Source: Gossypium raimondii (lineage: Eukaryota; Streptophyta; Magnoliopsida; Malvales; Malvaceae). From it: a stretch of 64,000 bases of DNA. This document shows, in pieces, positions 26,039-36,805 of this stretch. Every line of letters starts with the position of its first letter. The stretch's first letter is position 1. A model generated the notes under the pieces. That model saw nothing but the letters and a program-made list of their open reading frames with translations, was not told where the DNA came from and searched no databases. The translations under genes were made by a program, and so were the position numbers. The stretch spans positions 15,252,001-15,316,000 of the forward strand of contig NC_068569.1 in assembly GCF_025698545.1 (NCBI RefSeq), written 5' to 3'.

Positions 26039-27157
26039 ATGCACGTATCAAAATACCAAAACATAAGCCAAATGAGTGGCTAAACTCAACAAACACATAT
26101 AGGCCAACATTTAGCCAAAAATAACCTATACATGCCATTATAACCAAAATTAAAACATTCAAAAGTACCGATAGAACTGATGGATAGTGTGATATAACTC
26201 TGACAAGCTTCCAACCCAATCGAGCTTCCGATAATCTGAAAAGTAAAGGAAAACAACTACGTAAGCAATGAATGCTTAGTAAGTTCATATAAACTTTAAT
26301 CATATCAATTCATTTCAAATATGAAATTCATACATATCAGGAATAATCCAATATTGATACCACAATACTCATGAAGTTATATTCAACAACTCATAAGGTG
26401 AGTAAATGCATAGCATCACTTATACATATTATTCCTAGCATAGTAGGATTTTAAACAACTTTAACTCTTCCAAATTTCTTTATTTTCATTTGCATTTCTT
26501 TACTTTCCACACTCATTCCATATGTAAAACACACCAGTCATAAGCATATCATTCAACCATAGCCACAAGCTAGTGCATTTAAACATAGCCTTTTTTAAAT
26601 TAATTGCATGATAAGTCATTTTATAAGAAATTGCATAACTTAAACCTTACCACTCTTTCATGAGCACTAGCATATTTTCATTTGAGTGCTTACGGCTTAC
26701 CCTTTCAATGCATCATATAAATAAACATATTACCATTTAACCAATAGCTTGGCATTTGCCTAAGCATCAAACAACAATACTTGTTAGTGTACTTGCACAT
26801 ATTTCATATAAATTTAACATTGATAAATTTATTTTCTCGTCTGAACTTACATAATTTCCTTGTATCGTCATATAAAAAATATTCATATATGTACATATTG
26901 TGATGCATATCATTCTCTTACTGTTTCTTCATAAACATATATAATTCATTTCATTATATCAATATATCATGTAGTATCATTTCCATGTATTTCATATATA
27001 TATTTTGGTAATAGTTCGTATCGAACTCATATTGTCTCATAACAGAACATTGTTCATTAAACCATTTAGAATATCGTTGGATACATGGGTAGTACACACG
27101 AAGTGTACAAAACTATAATCTGTCAATTCATGTACATGTATGCTCATACGAGCATGT

Positions 27158-27405
27158 AAACGGGAAGCTCTTCCGAGTAATATAACGGGAAGCTCATGTG
27201 AGCTATGTAATGAGAAGCTCATAAGAGTCGTAATCAGGAAGCTCATGCAAGCCAATATTGGGAAGCTCTAGAGAGCCAATTATCGGGAAGCTCATATGAG
27301 CCATAAACGGAAAGCTCAATAGAGTCATTAATCGGGAAGCTCGTGAGAGCCATACGGGATGCTCATAAGAGCTAAATAATGGGACACCCTTACGAGCTGT
27401 AGTGT
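27158..27405 (-). repeat. hairpin-unit array in LTR A (GCTC N4 GAGC), ten units
   Basis: About ten 23-28 base units around cgggaagctc NNNN gagcc. In good units gctc pairs with gagc across a 3-4 base loop, such as gctcatgtgagc and gctcatatgagc. The related copy at 47800-48130 has about thirteen units. Confidence 0.85.
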
Positions 27406-28969
27406 GTCTGCAACACATGCAAGACCACAACCAATCGGGAACCCTTAATGACAATGTCATTTATATTCATCGAATTTCTTAGGTTCTACGAGACTTCATA
27501 CTTGTCAGATATATTCGGATATGTGATCAATGCTTATACATAGAAATCATACATTTCACAATCATAACATTAAATTTAAACATATAAGCATACAATTTAG
27601 TTACACGAACTTACCTGGCTAAATTGTAGAAATACCAAAGTTCAGGGGTGTTTTGGTAATTTTCTATTTTCCTCGATTTTTTATCCGATCTTAATCTAAA
27701 TTAATAATTTCATTCAACATATCAATTTAGACAATAAAACAATTCATTTCATGCAAATTTTTCATTTTGACATTTTAAAAATTGCCCTTAAAGTTTTACT
27801 TTTATTCAATTTAGTCCCTAAACCCAAAACATGTAAATTAACCATTTTTAATACAAATCCAAGCTAACCGAATATTCATGGCATTTAATACAACCCATTT
27901 TTGCAATAATTTCACAACAAATCCTTGTATTTTACTAATTTAACAATTAATCCTTAATCGAAAAATTTATCAAAACCACTTAACAAAATACTTTTAATAA
28001 CAATTAATATCTTAAATTCATCATTTAATATCAAAATTCACAAGGTTTATCAATGGAAACTTTCAAAATCTTTAACAGTTTTAAAATCGAAGGTACAGGC
28101 TAGCTGGATCTAGTTGCAACGATCTCAAAAACATAAAAATTATTAAAAAGGGGACGAAAATCACTTACCAATTGAATTTTAAAGCTTGGCCAAACCCTAA
28201 CTCTATTTTCATGGAAGCTTTCGGTTGTAATTGGGAAAGAAGATGATAACCACACCTTTTTTTATTATGTTTTTAATTTAATTTAATTTAATCCATTAAA
28301 TTACCATATTACTCTTAGTTAATAATTAATTTAAAACACCAAATCTATGTCCATATTTGTCCATCACATAAATATATAGCACAATTACCATCAAAAGAAG
28401 GTTTAATTTCATAATTGGTCCTTCAATTTAATTAAATTCTAACTAATAAACTTCTTTACAATTTAATCCCAAACTTATTAGGACTAAAAGAACAATTAAT
28501 CCAAAAGCTACTGGAATCAATCATAACACCACCGCTTGGAAACTTTGACCATCGTTTAATTACAATTTAAGTCCCTTTCCTTTATCAATTACCCATTTAA
28601 TCAAATAGTGATTAAATTTTATATCTTTACAATTTAGTCCTTTTAATTAATGAATTATCGAAACGTTAAAATTTTCAACAAAACTTTAATACCATCTTAA
28701 TGCCACTCCGTAAATATTTATAAAATATTTACAGTTTGGTTTATAGAAACAAGGTCCTAATATCTCACTTTCTAAAACCACTTGACTTAGGATTTTACCA
28801 CTCGAACCTAATAATTCATTATAAAACATAAATTACCCATTCAATAATCTTTTTAAAATCATATTTGACTCATAAATATTAATAATAAAATTTACGAGCT
28901 TACTTACCGAATTTGGTGGTCTCGAACTAGTATTTTCGACACCACTGAAAATCAGGCTATTACAACTTA

Positions 28970-30094
28970 GCTCAATCCTTGCAAATGAGCGTTACCTTTG
29001 CAAATGGTTTAAACAAATTATAGATGATGGCAAGGAATCTAACTTTAATCTAAAAAGTTAATTTTAGAATCTTCAAAGTTATCGAAACATGAAGATGATA
29101 ATAAACTTAACTACAACTTACAAAATTGAATATTTATTTTAATTTTTCTAGTAAATAATTTCATAATTTAATAATACATTTTTATTTTTGTTACAGAATT
29201 GTTAGTACTATCTACAGTGTTCGAAGATGATAAAGCTTGAAAATAGTTTGATTTTAACTTTTTGGAATAGATATTTTGTTAATACTTATGAAAACTTCAA
29301 CCTTGCATTTGCTTTATTTTGATTTGGTTAAAGCAGTTAAACTCTTGATTTTGTTGTGCAGGAAGCTTGAATCTATTCTGTTAAATTTGAATCTTAGAGC
29401 GACACATCATCTATATCATATTTTGTGTAGTAGTGGCATAATTTGGTATATAAGATAATTCTTGACGCATAATTATGGTCATAATGATAACAAAATGACC
29501 ACAAAATGTTATCTTATATAAGATAGTTCTTAACGCATAATTATGCATGTGGTGTAATAGCTTATATAGTTGACTCGAATTATGATCACAATGACCGTCT
29601 TGTAACGTTATGTATAGTTATTTTACATGTTTAAAATAGTTCTTTACATGTAGTTATTAAGTAAATTATATTATTTATGTAATTAAATAATATTATACTT
29701 CGCTCTACCAATTAAATAGTCGATTCATGTAAACATAATATTGAATATAAATAATAAAATTCATTAATTTAACTCGAAATTTTTCGACTCAATTTAATTT
29801 GACTCAATCGAATATTAACCCTAATTGTTTTAATGTGATATCTTAGAGATACTTAGCCTTTGGGGACTAAGACCCACAGCTCATTCGAACCAGAAAAAAG
29901 GAAGAAAAAGAACAAAGAAAACATCAATCATCTCTCTACTCCCCCCACTCTCTCTCTCTGCGTCGGTCTCCGTTTCCCTTTACTTTCCCCAGATCCGATG
30001 AAACCAAAAAAGACATCCCCAAAACCCCAATTTTAAACACCCCCAGCCCACTCCCATATGGATTATTGTTATTCCCTATTCATACTTTTCTGAT
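28970..30094. other. intergenic region upstream of the TPR gene
   Basis: AT-rich and without a gene. A 30-base direct repeat (tatataagataNttcttNacgcataattatg) occurs at about 29447 and 29515. A CT-rich stretch at 29930-29960 is probably part of the TPR promoter or 5' UTR. Confidence 0.5.
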
Positions 30095-30103
30095 TTATAT
30101 AAG
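30095..30103 (+). promoter_or_regulatory. putative TATA box of the TPR gene
   Basis: The sequence ttatataag lies about 130 bases before the ATG at 30231, which would leave a 5' UTR of about 100 bases. Motif only. Confidence 0.35.
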
Positions 30104-30230
30104 AAATACCCATCTTTATCTCTCTTTTTTTCTTGCTCCCTCATTTCATTTCCCAAAATTTGACCTTTACCATTTCGCATTTCCAATTCCCTAACCCTAG
30201 AGGAGAAGGGGGGAAAAGAAGGTAGAGAAA

Positions 30231-32492
30231 ATGGCGACGAGAGGGAGTAGATCAGAAAAGGTGAAGAGGATTTTCCAGCAATTCGACACGAACCGAGATG
30301 GGGGTCTTAATAGAGATGAAATGGCAGCGTTAGTCGTCGCTGTTAACCCCAGAGTCAAGTTTAGCGACGAACAAATTAACGCCATTCTCGACGAAGTATT
30401 TCGAACCTATGGGGAGTTCATTGACGGCGAAAAGGGGTTAACTTATGACGGTTTGTTGAGAACTTACGACGACGGAGCTGGTGACGTGGACCGTGACTTC
30501 GACGCGCTGGGGCTCGAGCTCAATTTCGACGAAAACAAAGGCGCATCTATCGTGTCCGAAGCATCGTCGTCGTCGATTGCGGATGAGAGAGTAATAGAGT
30601 CGCAGAAGAATCAACGGACGGCGGCGTGGGCAGTGTCGCCGCATCACGGGATAGTTTTCGACGACACGTGGAAGCTCGTTGATGATTTGGAGATTTTGCT
30701 CAAGAGGTTGAAAGCAAAGCAAGCGAAAGACGCGAAATTTAGAAATGATAATTTTGATGCGTATTCAGATGCCGGGTGGTCAAGGGAATTAGGAGCCTCT
30801 GCAGAGCTTTCAGAGAAAAGGGTATATTGGGAAGAATCAGGGCCTGATTATGCACTTTTTGTTAAAGAATTGGGAGCTTTAAGGAGTAGAGCTGATGGCG
30901 CAAGGTCAAGAGAAGAAGCATTTGATGGACACATGGCAATTGGGAGGGTCTTATATGAGCACCAGTTGTTTAAAGAAGCTTTGATATGTTTCAAAAGGTC
31001 TTGCGAATTACAGCCAATGGATGTCAGGCCACATTTCAGAGCCGGGAATTGTTTGTATGTGTTAGGGAAGTCCAAAGAAGCTAAAGAAGAGTTTCTGTTG
31101 GCTTTGGAATCAGCTGAGGCTGGTGGGAACCAATGGGGTTACTTGCTTCCTCAAATTTATGTCAATCTTGGGATTGCTCTTGAAGGAGAAGGTATGGTTT
31201 TAAGTGCTTGTGAGTATTATAGGGAAGCTGCTATTCTTTGCCCTACTCATTATAGAGCTTTGAAACTTTTGGGTAGTGCTCTTTTCGGGGTGGGGGAGTA
31301 TAGGGCAGCTGTAAAGGCTTTAGAAGAGGCTATTTTTATGAAACCAGATTATGCTGATGCACATTGTGATTTAGCCTCAGCTTTGCATGGTATGGGTGAG
31401 GATGAGAGGGCAATTGAAGTTTTCCAGAAAGCTATTGATTTGAAACCAGGTCATGTTGACGCTCTATACAATCTAGGTGGGCTTTATATGGACTTGGGTA
31501 GGTTTCAGAGAGCTTCTGAGATGTACACTAGGGTTTTAGCTGTGTGGCCGAATCATTGGCGGGCACAGCTCAATAAGGCTGTATCCTTGTTGGGGGCCGG
31601 AGAAACTGAAGAAGCTAAGAAAGCTTTGAAGGAGGCCTTAAAAATGACAAATAGGGTTGAGTTACATGATGCCATATACCATCTGAAGCAGCTACAGAAG
31701 AAGAAAGTCAAGACTAACGGTGGTACCAATGGGGAGGCGGCTTTTGTAATAATGGATCCCTCAAAATTCAAGACTCTGGGTGAGAAGACTACATTGAGGC
31801 AGGATTTAGGAAATGCTCTTCAAATTAGGGCTTTCCAGAGACTTACTAGATTGAACCGATGTGAAGTGGATCTTTTGAAGAAAGAAATGAATGAAACTGA
31901 TGTACCAGTCTCCTATTCCGGTAGCGGTGGTCCTCAGAAATCCATACGCAAGCCTAATTTGGAAGAAGTTCTACGCAAATTACTTAATTTTCTAAAACCT
32001 GAAACCTTCCAAGGAGCTGTCAAAGCTATAAATGAGAAAATCCTCTCAGTCTTGGATGAAACAGGATCGGGCAGGGTGGACTTGGGCATGTTTTATGCTG
32101 TTCTTGCGCCCCTTTGTAGTGGACCTCCAGATAAGCGAAAAAGGATCGCCTTTGATGCACTCTTATGGCGACCTGTAAATGAAGGTGGTTCTCATATTAG
32201 AAAGGTAGATGCAGTTCAGTACATCAAATTGTTGAGGGCTATATTTATCCCTTCTCATGGAGCTAGTGAAATGCTGGAAGTTCATGGAGAAACAGATACC
32301 TCAATGGTATCTTTCAATGAGTTCCTTATCATGTTCAATGATCCTGATTGGGGCTTTGGTATTTTGTCCACTCTCCTGAAGTTAGAAACTGGAGATAGGA
32401 ATCGTCATGAACGCCATGTCTGCTCAGTTTGCCGTTACCCAATTATCGGTTCTCGCTTTAAAGAAGTAAAGTCTCATTTTAAGTCTTTGTAA
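30231..32492 (+). CDS. EF-hand / tetratricopeptide-repeat protein (At1g05150/At2g32450 type), C-terminus frameshifted
   Basis: A single-exon frame of 753 residues. An EF-hand loop at residues 19-30 (DTNRDGGLNRDE) has all the calcium-ligand positions. Tandem TPRs follow from about residue 235 to 490 (for example AIGRVLYEHQLFKEALICFK, YNLGGLYMDLGRFQRASEMY), then a C-terminal region with an EF-like segment (VSFNEFLIMFNDPDWGFG). It matches the plant calcium-binding TPR proteins At1g05150 and At2g32450 (about 800 residues), whose function is not well defined. Six residues before the stop the match breaks. Reading one base further on from 32482, the next frame continues the family's C-terminus (LCNQCYSEGKVPPNFKQ...) for 48 codons to a stop at 32626-32628. 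The stop at 32490-32492 therefore looks like the result of a single extra A near 32481. The loss splits a CxxC...CxxC pair (Cys 731 and 734 remain). Confidence 0.9.
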   Translation: MATRGSRSEKVKRIFQQFDTNRDGGLNRDEMAALVVAVNPRVKFSDEQINAILDEVFRTYGEFIDGEKGLTYDGLLRTYDDGAGDVDRDFDALGLELNFDENKGASIVSEASSSSIADERVIESQKNQRTAAWAVSPHHGIVFDDTWKLVDDLEILLKRLKAKQAKDAKFRNDNFDAYSDAGWSRELGASAELSEKRVYWEESGPDYALFVKELGALRSRADGARSREEAFDGHMAIGRVLYEHQLFKEALICFKRSCELQPMDVRPHFRAGNCLYVLGKSKEAKEEFLLALESAEAGGNQWGYLLPQIYVNLGIALEGEGMVLSACEYYREAAILCPTHYRALKLLGSALFGVGEYRAAVKALEEAIFMKPDYADAHCDLASALHGMGEDERAIEVFQKAIDLKPGHVDALYNLGGLYMDLGRFQRASEMYTRVLAVWPNHWRAQLNKAVSLLGAGETEEAKKALKEALKMTNRVELHDAIYHLKQLQKKKVKTNGGTNGEAAFVIMDPSKFKTLGEKTTLRQDLGNALQIRAFQRLTRLNRCEVDLLKKEMNETDVPVSYSGSGGPQKSIRKPNLEEVLRKLLNFLKPETFQGAVKAINEKILSVLDETGSGRVDLGMFYAVLAPLCSGPPDKRKRIAFDALLWRPVNEGGSHIRKVDAVQYIKLLRAIFIPSHGASEMLEVHGETDTSMVSFNEFLIMFNDPDWGFGILSTLLKLETGDRNRHERHVCSVCRYPIIGSRFKEVKSHFKSL

Positions 32493-32628
32493 TCAATGCT
32501 ACAGTGAGGGTAAGGTTCCCCCTAACTTTAAACAAGATGAATATAAATTCAAGGAGTATGGGAAGGAAGCTGAAGCAATAAAAGATAAGTGCTTGTGCTT
32601 TAATTTGCAATCCCGGAAAGATCCATAG
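32482..32628 (+). pseudogene. out-of-frame continuation of the TPR protein C-terminus
   Basis: 49 codons including the stop. The frame is +1 relative to the upstream CDS and resembles the conserved tail of the family, including CNQC and a following acidic/lysine-rich segment. In this sequence it is not translated in continuity. It could be explained by a real allele-specific indel or by an assembly error. Confidence 0.75.
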
Positions 32629-35600
32629 CTAGTTGGTTTTAAAGTCTTTTGCTAATCTTGTACCATTCCATCGTATTATTTTAGGCATCCCGTGTGCATT
32701 GTGCAATATACAGTTCATCAATATGTTCAGTGGCCGTGTCATGCTCTTGTGTAATAACCGTTTTCAAGTGATGGCTCTGAAATATCCCTGTTTCGTAATA
32801 GTTGTTGCAGAGCATTTTTACTCTTCTGTTCTTGGGGGGGAAAATTTGAGATGATGTATATTTGAGATTATTACACTGTAACTTCTTCTGCTTCTGCTTC
32901 CTTTTTTTTCCCTTGGTGGTGTTGAATTTTCCAGGAGAATTTTCAATGGAGAAACAAACGTTATGTTTCTATTGGGCAAAAAAGATGTTATCCTTTGGGG
33001 ATGCAGAGCATTAATTCTGCTCAGACTATTCAGCTGAAGTAGTTGATATTAATTGATGAATTGTGATTATTGTTTTGCCTACTTGACTCTTGTTGAGTAT
33101 CCATTGTTAATTTAGAATAATCCCAATTGTCCTTTTATATATGACTACTGAATACATCACTGGTGATTGCAGGCCCAGCAATTGGAGACAACTAAAATGC
33201 TTTATCTTTAAGGAAGAGTTGGTGAAACTCATTCCTGTTTTTTCAGTTCGACGGTCTTAATTTAAGCGTATAGAGCTCCATCAATAAATAAAAGTATAGT
33301 GGAAAATATCCCAAACCGGTTTTGCTATTGTTGTAAGTGCTAAATACCAGTAGTTAATGCTCATGAATGGGAGATTTGACTTTGCAAAATCATCATTCCA
33401 GCGGATAACAGTAATTACAGAGTACAAGAACAACCCCCCGTATTAGCAACTATTATATGAGCTTCATCGTTCTGATATTCATTGCTTTCTGAAGAGAGGC
33501 TTTTATTGCGTTGCCAGCAGTAATGTCAATTTGCTAAAGACTATGATTGTTATATATTGATATCTGCATTCAATGTAATGAAAATATGAATAAATTATCA
33601 ATTATTCCATTTTTATGTCCAAAAAAAAATTATTCCATTTTAATATAAAGTTATTACCATAAATCATGTATTAACTGAGAGTTTCCTTAAGAGCTGCTCC
33701 ACCGAGTGACCTGGAGCGCACTGAGTCAAATTTATAAATCAGTTATTTAAGAGGAAAACTTGCCATAGTGGTTCATAGCCACATCAGATCAAACATACAT
33801 GCATATTCTGATACGTAAAGATGGAATCTCAGCAAATTTTTGTATACCCTTTTTTTTTTTTTCCTATTCGGCATTTTTATATAAAGATCTAAGATTTTCA
33901 TAAAAAAATTAAGATTGAGGGCCTTAATCTGTTGGTAGTTGCAAGTACCTCTAAATCATTCAAATCAAACATCAGCAGCACAGCAGCATTAAATTTTCAT
34001 TTCGTGATTTCCTATCTTTGGCCCTTCTCCATTATTATTACAAGACTTTTAATGGTAGCGCTATAGTGGAAGCTCTCAACTCTCAAGGCTGGGACAGTGA
34101 GGACATCTGACAGCAGTTGTAGGGATGCCATCATTAGTCCTGACTTTGAGAAAGAGAGCAGGTAATACAGTTGACCTATGCTGATTTAAAGTGTCTTTGT
34201 CCATTTTTATGTTATTGAATCACTACTATTGCAGTAACAATAATAAATATATTTTGAAGTAGTGGAAAGATTACATCAAGAACCCCCCACCCCCCATATG
34301 TCGCAATTAATCTTGCAGAAGAGATGAAACAATTTTTAGATGACCTTCCATTTGGGGAATACTCCAGTTTCAATTATTGAATACCAAGGTCAAACCAACC
34401 ACTTGCCTCTGTCGTTTAACGTTTTTCTTTTTATCCTTTTTTTTTGTGTGTGTGTGTCGGTTTTTCTCGCCGCGTTCAAATGCATAATTCCAAAAACTAA
34501 ATTGCTTATTCCACTAACGAAACTTGTGCCAAGAACTTGGGATGGGAAAACTTGTATGTGTCCATCAACACTGACCTTGTACTCACATCTAACAAACTGC
34601 TGGCGACGCTTAGTAAAACCGATGATAGCTTATACTAAATACTCAATAAATAAGTCAGTCCCAGGATGTTAATGGGCCAGTCTTCCTATCTTGGGATGAC
34701 AAAGTAAATGTTAAGACAACTTGATATGTCAGGACAACCTGGTCCAAACCCCAGTAAGAGAATTGCAAACAAACGTAGTTCAGGCTTCAGCCCAACTTAG
34801 ATGGAACGGGAAAGAAAAAGTATTGAAACTAATCTACTCTTTATATATAAAAATAATAATAAACTCTGAACAAAATCCTGACACTTTGAGTGGTCTCCCA
34901 ACTTGCTCTTTTGTTCAATCATGTGTGTGTGTGTCTCTCTCTCTCTCTCTCTCATCTCATCGTTTTCAGTTTGTCTGAGAATCAAGCAAAGCAATCCATG
35001 TTTTGGAGTTAGGACAAGCACTAGATGGCTGGTGGTTAAGGAAGCCATTACAAAACTTGAGCCTGAATCTGAATTAGTGAGTGCCAGATCACTTTTTGGA
35101 ATATTTTATTTCGGATATGAAGTTGGAGGCATGATGGCACCACCGCTCAATTTGTTATGTACCTTGTGAGGAATACGTATTTACAAGCAAGATTATGGTA
35201 TCCCCACAACTGTTATTTACTCCACTGCTTTTTTCCATTCCTCAAACTTCAGGGTGAAGCAAGTTTGTCTGGTAAGGAGGAGATGGAGAAATTTTCAAAA
35301 AAATAATGAAATACCAAAATTGTCATATGTTTCCTAGATTGCTATTGTTGAGGTGTAATTTAAAGCGAAAACTTGAACAGGCTAGTGGATGCTATTTGGT
35401 TGGTTTGTTTTATTACCAATGTTCAACTCTGCTCAGCTTTTAAACATCCTTAACTACATCAATTCTCTTGGTCCTTTTTCAACTATATTTTCATTTTCCA
35501 GCTCTCATCAGATTAGTGCTTGTTATTAATTTCCACCTTTTCATCAAAAAGATCGTTTTTTGATCATTGCATTTGGGAAAAAAAAAAAAGCTGAAAAACT

Positions 35601-36083
35601 TTTCGATAGTCAATGAATGTCAATGAACATAGCCGCCTTAATAGATTGGTGCCACTATGCAAACAATTAACAAACAGACGTCCCTAAACATACTTTCAAT
35701 GTTTCTTCAACTTTCCAAAGAAGCCAACAAAACTGATAAACCCGGAGCTCGAATATGGCTAAGTGTTCACTAAATCGAGTCCATGGCACGTTGCACTTCT
35801 CCTTTCCCTTATACTTACATAATCAGGATTTAGGATACACTGATATTATTCTAATTATGTATCTTGGTTCTCACATGTGCAAGTGGGCGAGGGTGAATTC
35901 TGAGGCTTCCGGCATGCGCTAGTCACATTACAAGTGGGGACAAAGTGTGTCCTAAGGCATCTCAAACTTTACCACTTTTTTGGAAGAAAACAAGTAGCAA
36001 TTGGTTGTTTTGGGTTTTCCTTAAGATCTGGGTCAAAGTGGGACCAAATGTAGCTGTAGTAAACTTTCATACAAACCCAAGTA
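32629..36083. other. intergenic region with microsatellites
   Basis: This contains the 3' UTR of the TPR gene and about 3 kb without recognisable genes. Simple repeats are (gt)n near 34446-34458 and (gt)n(ct)n at 34922-34953. The short frames here, including one at 34903-35169, match nothing I know. Confidence 0.55.
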
Positions 36084-36092
36084 TGTATATAT
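36084..36092 (+). promoter_or_regulatory. putative TATA box of the glycine-rich protein gene
   Basis: The sequence tatatatag lies about 50 bases upstream of the ATG at 36140. The spacing fits a short 5' UTR. Confidence 0.45.
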
Positions 36093-36139
36093 AGGTCGAG
36101 CAGGTTTAGGCAACAGTTGCATCTAGTAGACATCGAAGG

Positions 36140-36805
36140 ATGGGGACATTTGTAAAAGGTTACTGGGTCGTCGTCCTTTTCGTGGCAGTGGCGGTTGTTA
36201 GGCTGAGAGGCGATGACTTGGTAAATGGTACTGCTGCTCAAGCTCAAGGCAATACCAACTCTTCCTCACCCTCAGTTCTTCTCAAGCATCTCCCAGGTAA
36301 AGACAATGTTGAAGCAGGCAATAGAAGTTCCACTGAAGTTGTGCTCAACAACAACAAAAATAGAGGACCTTACAATAGAGGTGTTGGTCGTGGGGGAGGT
36401 GGAGGTGGTGGCGGCGGGGGTGGAGGAGGAGGAGGAGGTGGCGGTGGCGGGTATGGATGGGGATGGGGTGGAGGAGGTGGGGGGGGAGGAGGAGGGGGAG
36501 GGGGAGGGGGAGGAGGTGGGGGATGGGGATGGGGAGGAGGAGGTGGTGGTTGGTATAAATGGGGATGTGGAGGAAGAAAAGCAGGCAAAGGCAATGGAAG
36601 AGGAAGAGATAAAGGCAGCATTGGCAGAAATCAAGCGCATAGGAAGAGAGTTTTCAATAAGGAGGATTATAAGATGGGAGAGTTTGCTCAATGCACGGTT
36701 AGAGGCAGGTGCAGAGGCATGAGGTTGGATTGCCCCCTTCATTGTGGTGGACCTTGCGTCTATGACTGCCAAAATATGTGCAAAGCTCACTGCAGACGCC
36801 CATGA
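36140..36805 (+). CDS. secreted glycine-rich protein with C-terminal cysteine-periodic domain
   Basis: One exon, 221 residues. The N-terminus is a signal peptide (KGYWVVVLFVAVAVV, cleavage probably near residue 24). A Ser/Asn-rich linker follows. Residues about 84-150 are almost pure glycine with Trp/Tyr interruptions (YGWGWGGG, WGWGGG, WYKWGCGG), then there is a basic region (RKRVFNKEDYKMGEF). The last 37 residues hold eight cysteines at 185, 191, 198, 202, 206, 210, 214 and 218. Proteins of this layout are known in plants as glycine-rich cell-wall-type proteins. A structural wall or apoplastic role is likely but not shown by sequence. The opposite-strand proline-rich frames are shadows of the GGN repeat. 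A TATA box sits just upstream. Confidence 0.88.
   Translation: MGTFVKGYWVVVLFVAVAVVRLRGDDLVNGTAAQAQGNTNSSSPSVLLKHLPGKDNVEAGNRSSTEVVLNNNKNRGPYNRGVGRGGGGGGGGGGGGGGGGGGGGYGWGWGGGGGGGGGGGGGGGGGGGWGWGGGGGGWYKWGCGGRKAGKGNGRGRDKGSIGRNQAHRKRVFNKEDYKMGEFAQCTVRGRCRGMRLDCPLHCGGPCVYDCQNMCKAHCRRP
36398..36553 (+). repeat. GGN/poly-glycine coding repeat, G-rich
   Basis: About 155 bases of nearly pure purine with G runs of 3-9, encoding the glycine tract. Many G-run sets could form G-quadruplexes, and the tract is slippage-prone, so its length may vary between alleles or be misassembled. Confidence 0.85.

Larger units (their letters stand above)
16745..28964 (-). mobile_element. solo LTR A (outer), split by elements B and D; TSD ACTTA
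   Basis: The outermost layer of a nested TE stack. It starts tgtaacacccc at 16745 and ends ggctattaca at 28964, flanked by identical 5-bp duplications actta (16740-16744 and 28965-28969). The inferred transcription sense is minus, because the 28964 end matches the 5' starts of the other LTRs. Removing B and D with their duplications leaves about 3.78 kb with no protease, reverse transcriptase, integrase, primer-binding site or second LTR. A solo LTR left by recombination is the simplest reading. The segment 17030-17150 contains the repeated acacggcNgtgt words typical of these elements. Confidence 0.85.

Noticed and set aside
26034-26303. Conserved 87-89 codon minus-strand frame also present at 46663-46929
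   Set aside because: It is conserved only because the two LTR blocks are recent copies. It lies within non-coding LTR A and resembles no protein. Used only as a similarity measure.
34903-35169. 88-codon plus-strand frame after the CT microsatellite
   Set aside because: The start lies in the microsatellite, there is no family resemblance, and no splice-consistent extension was found.
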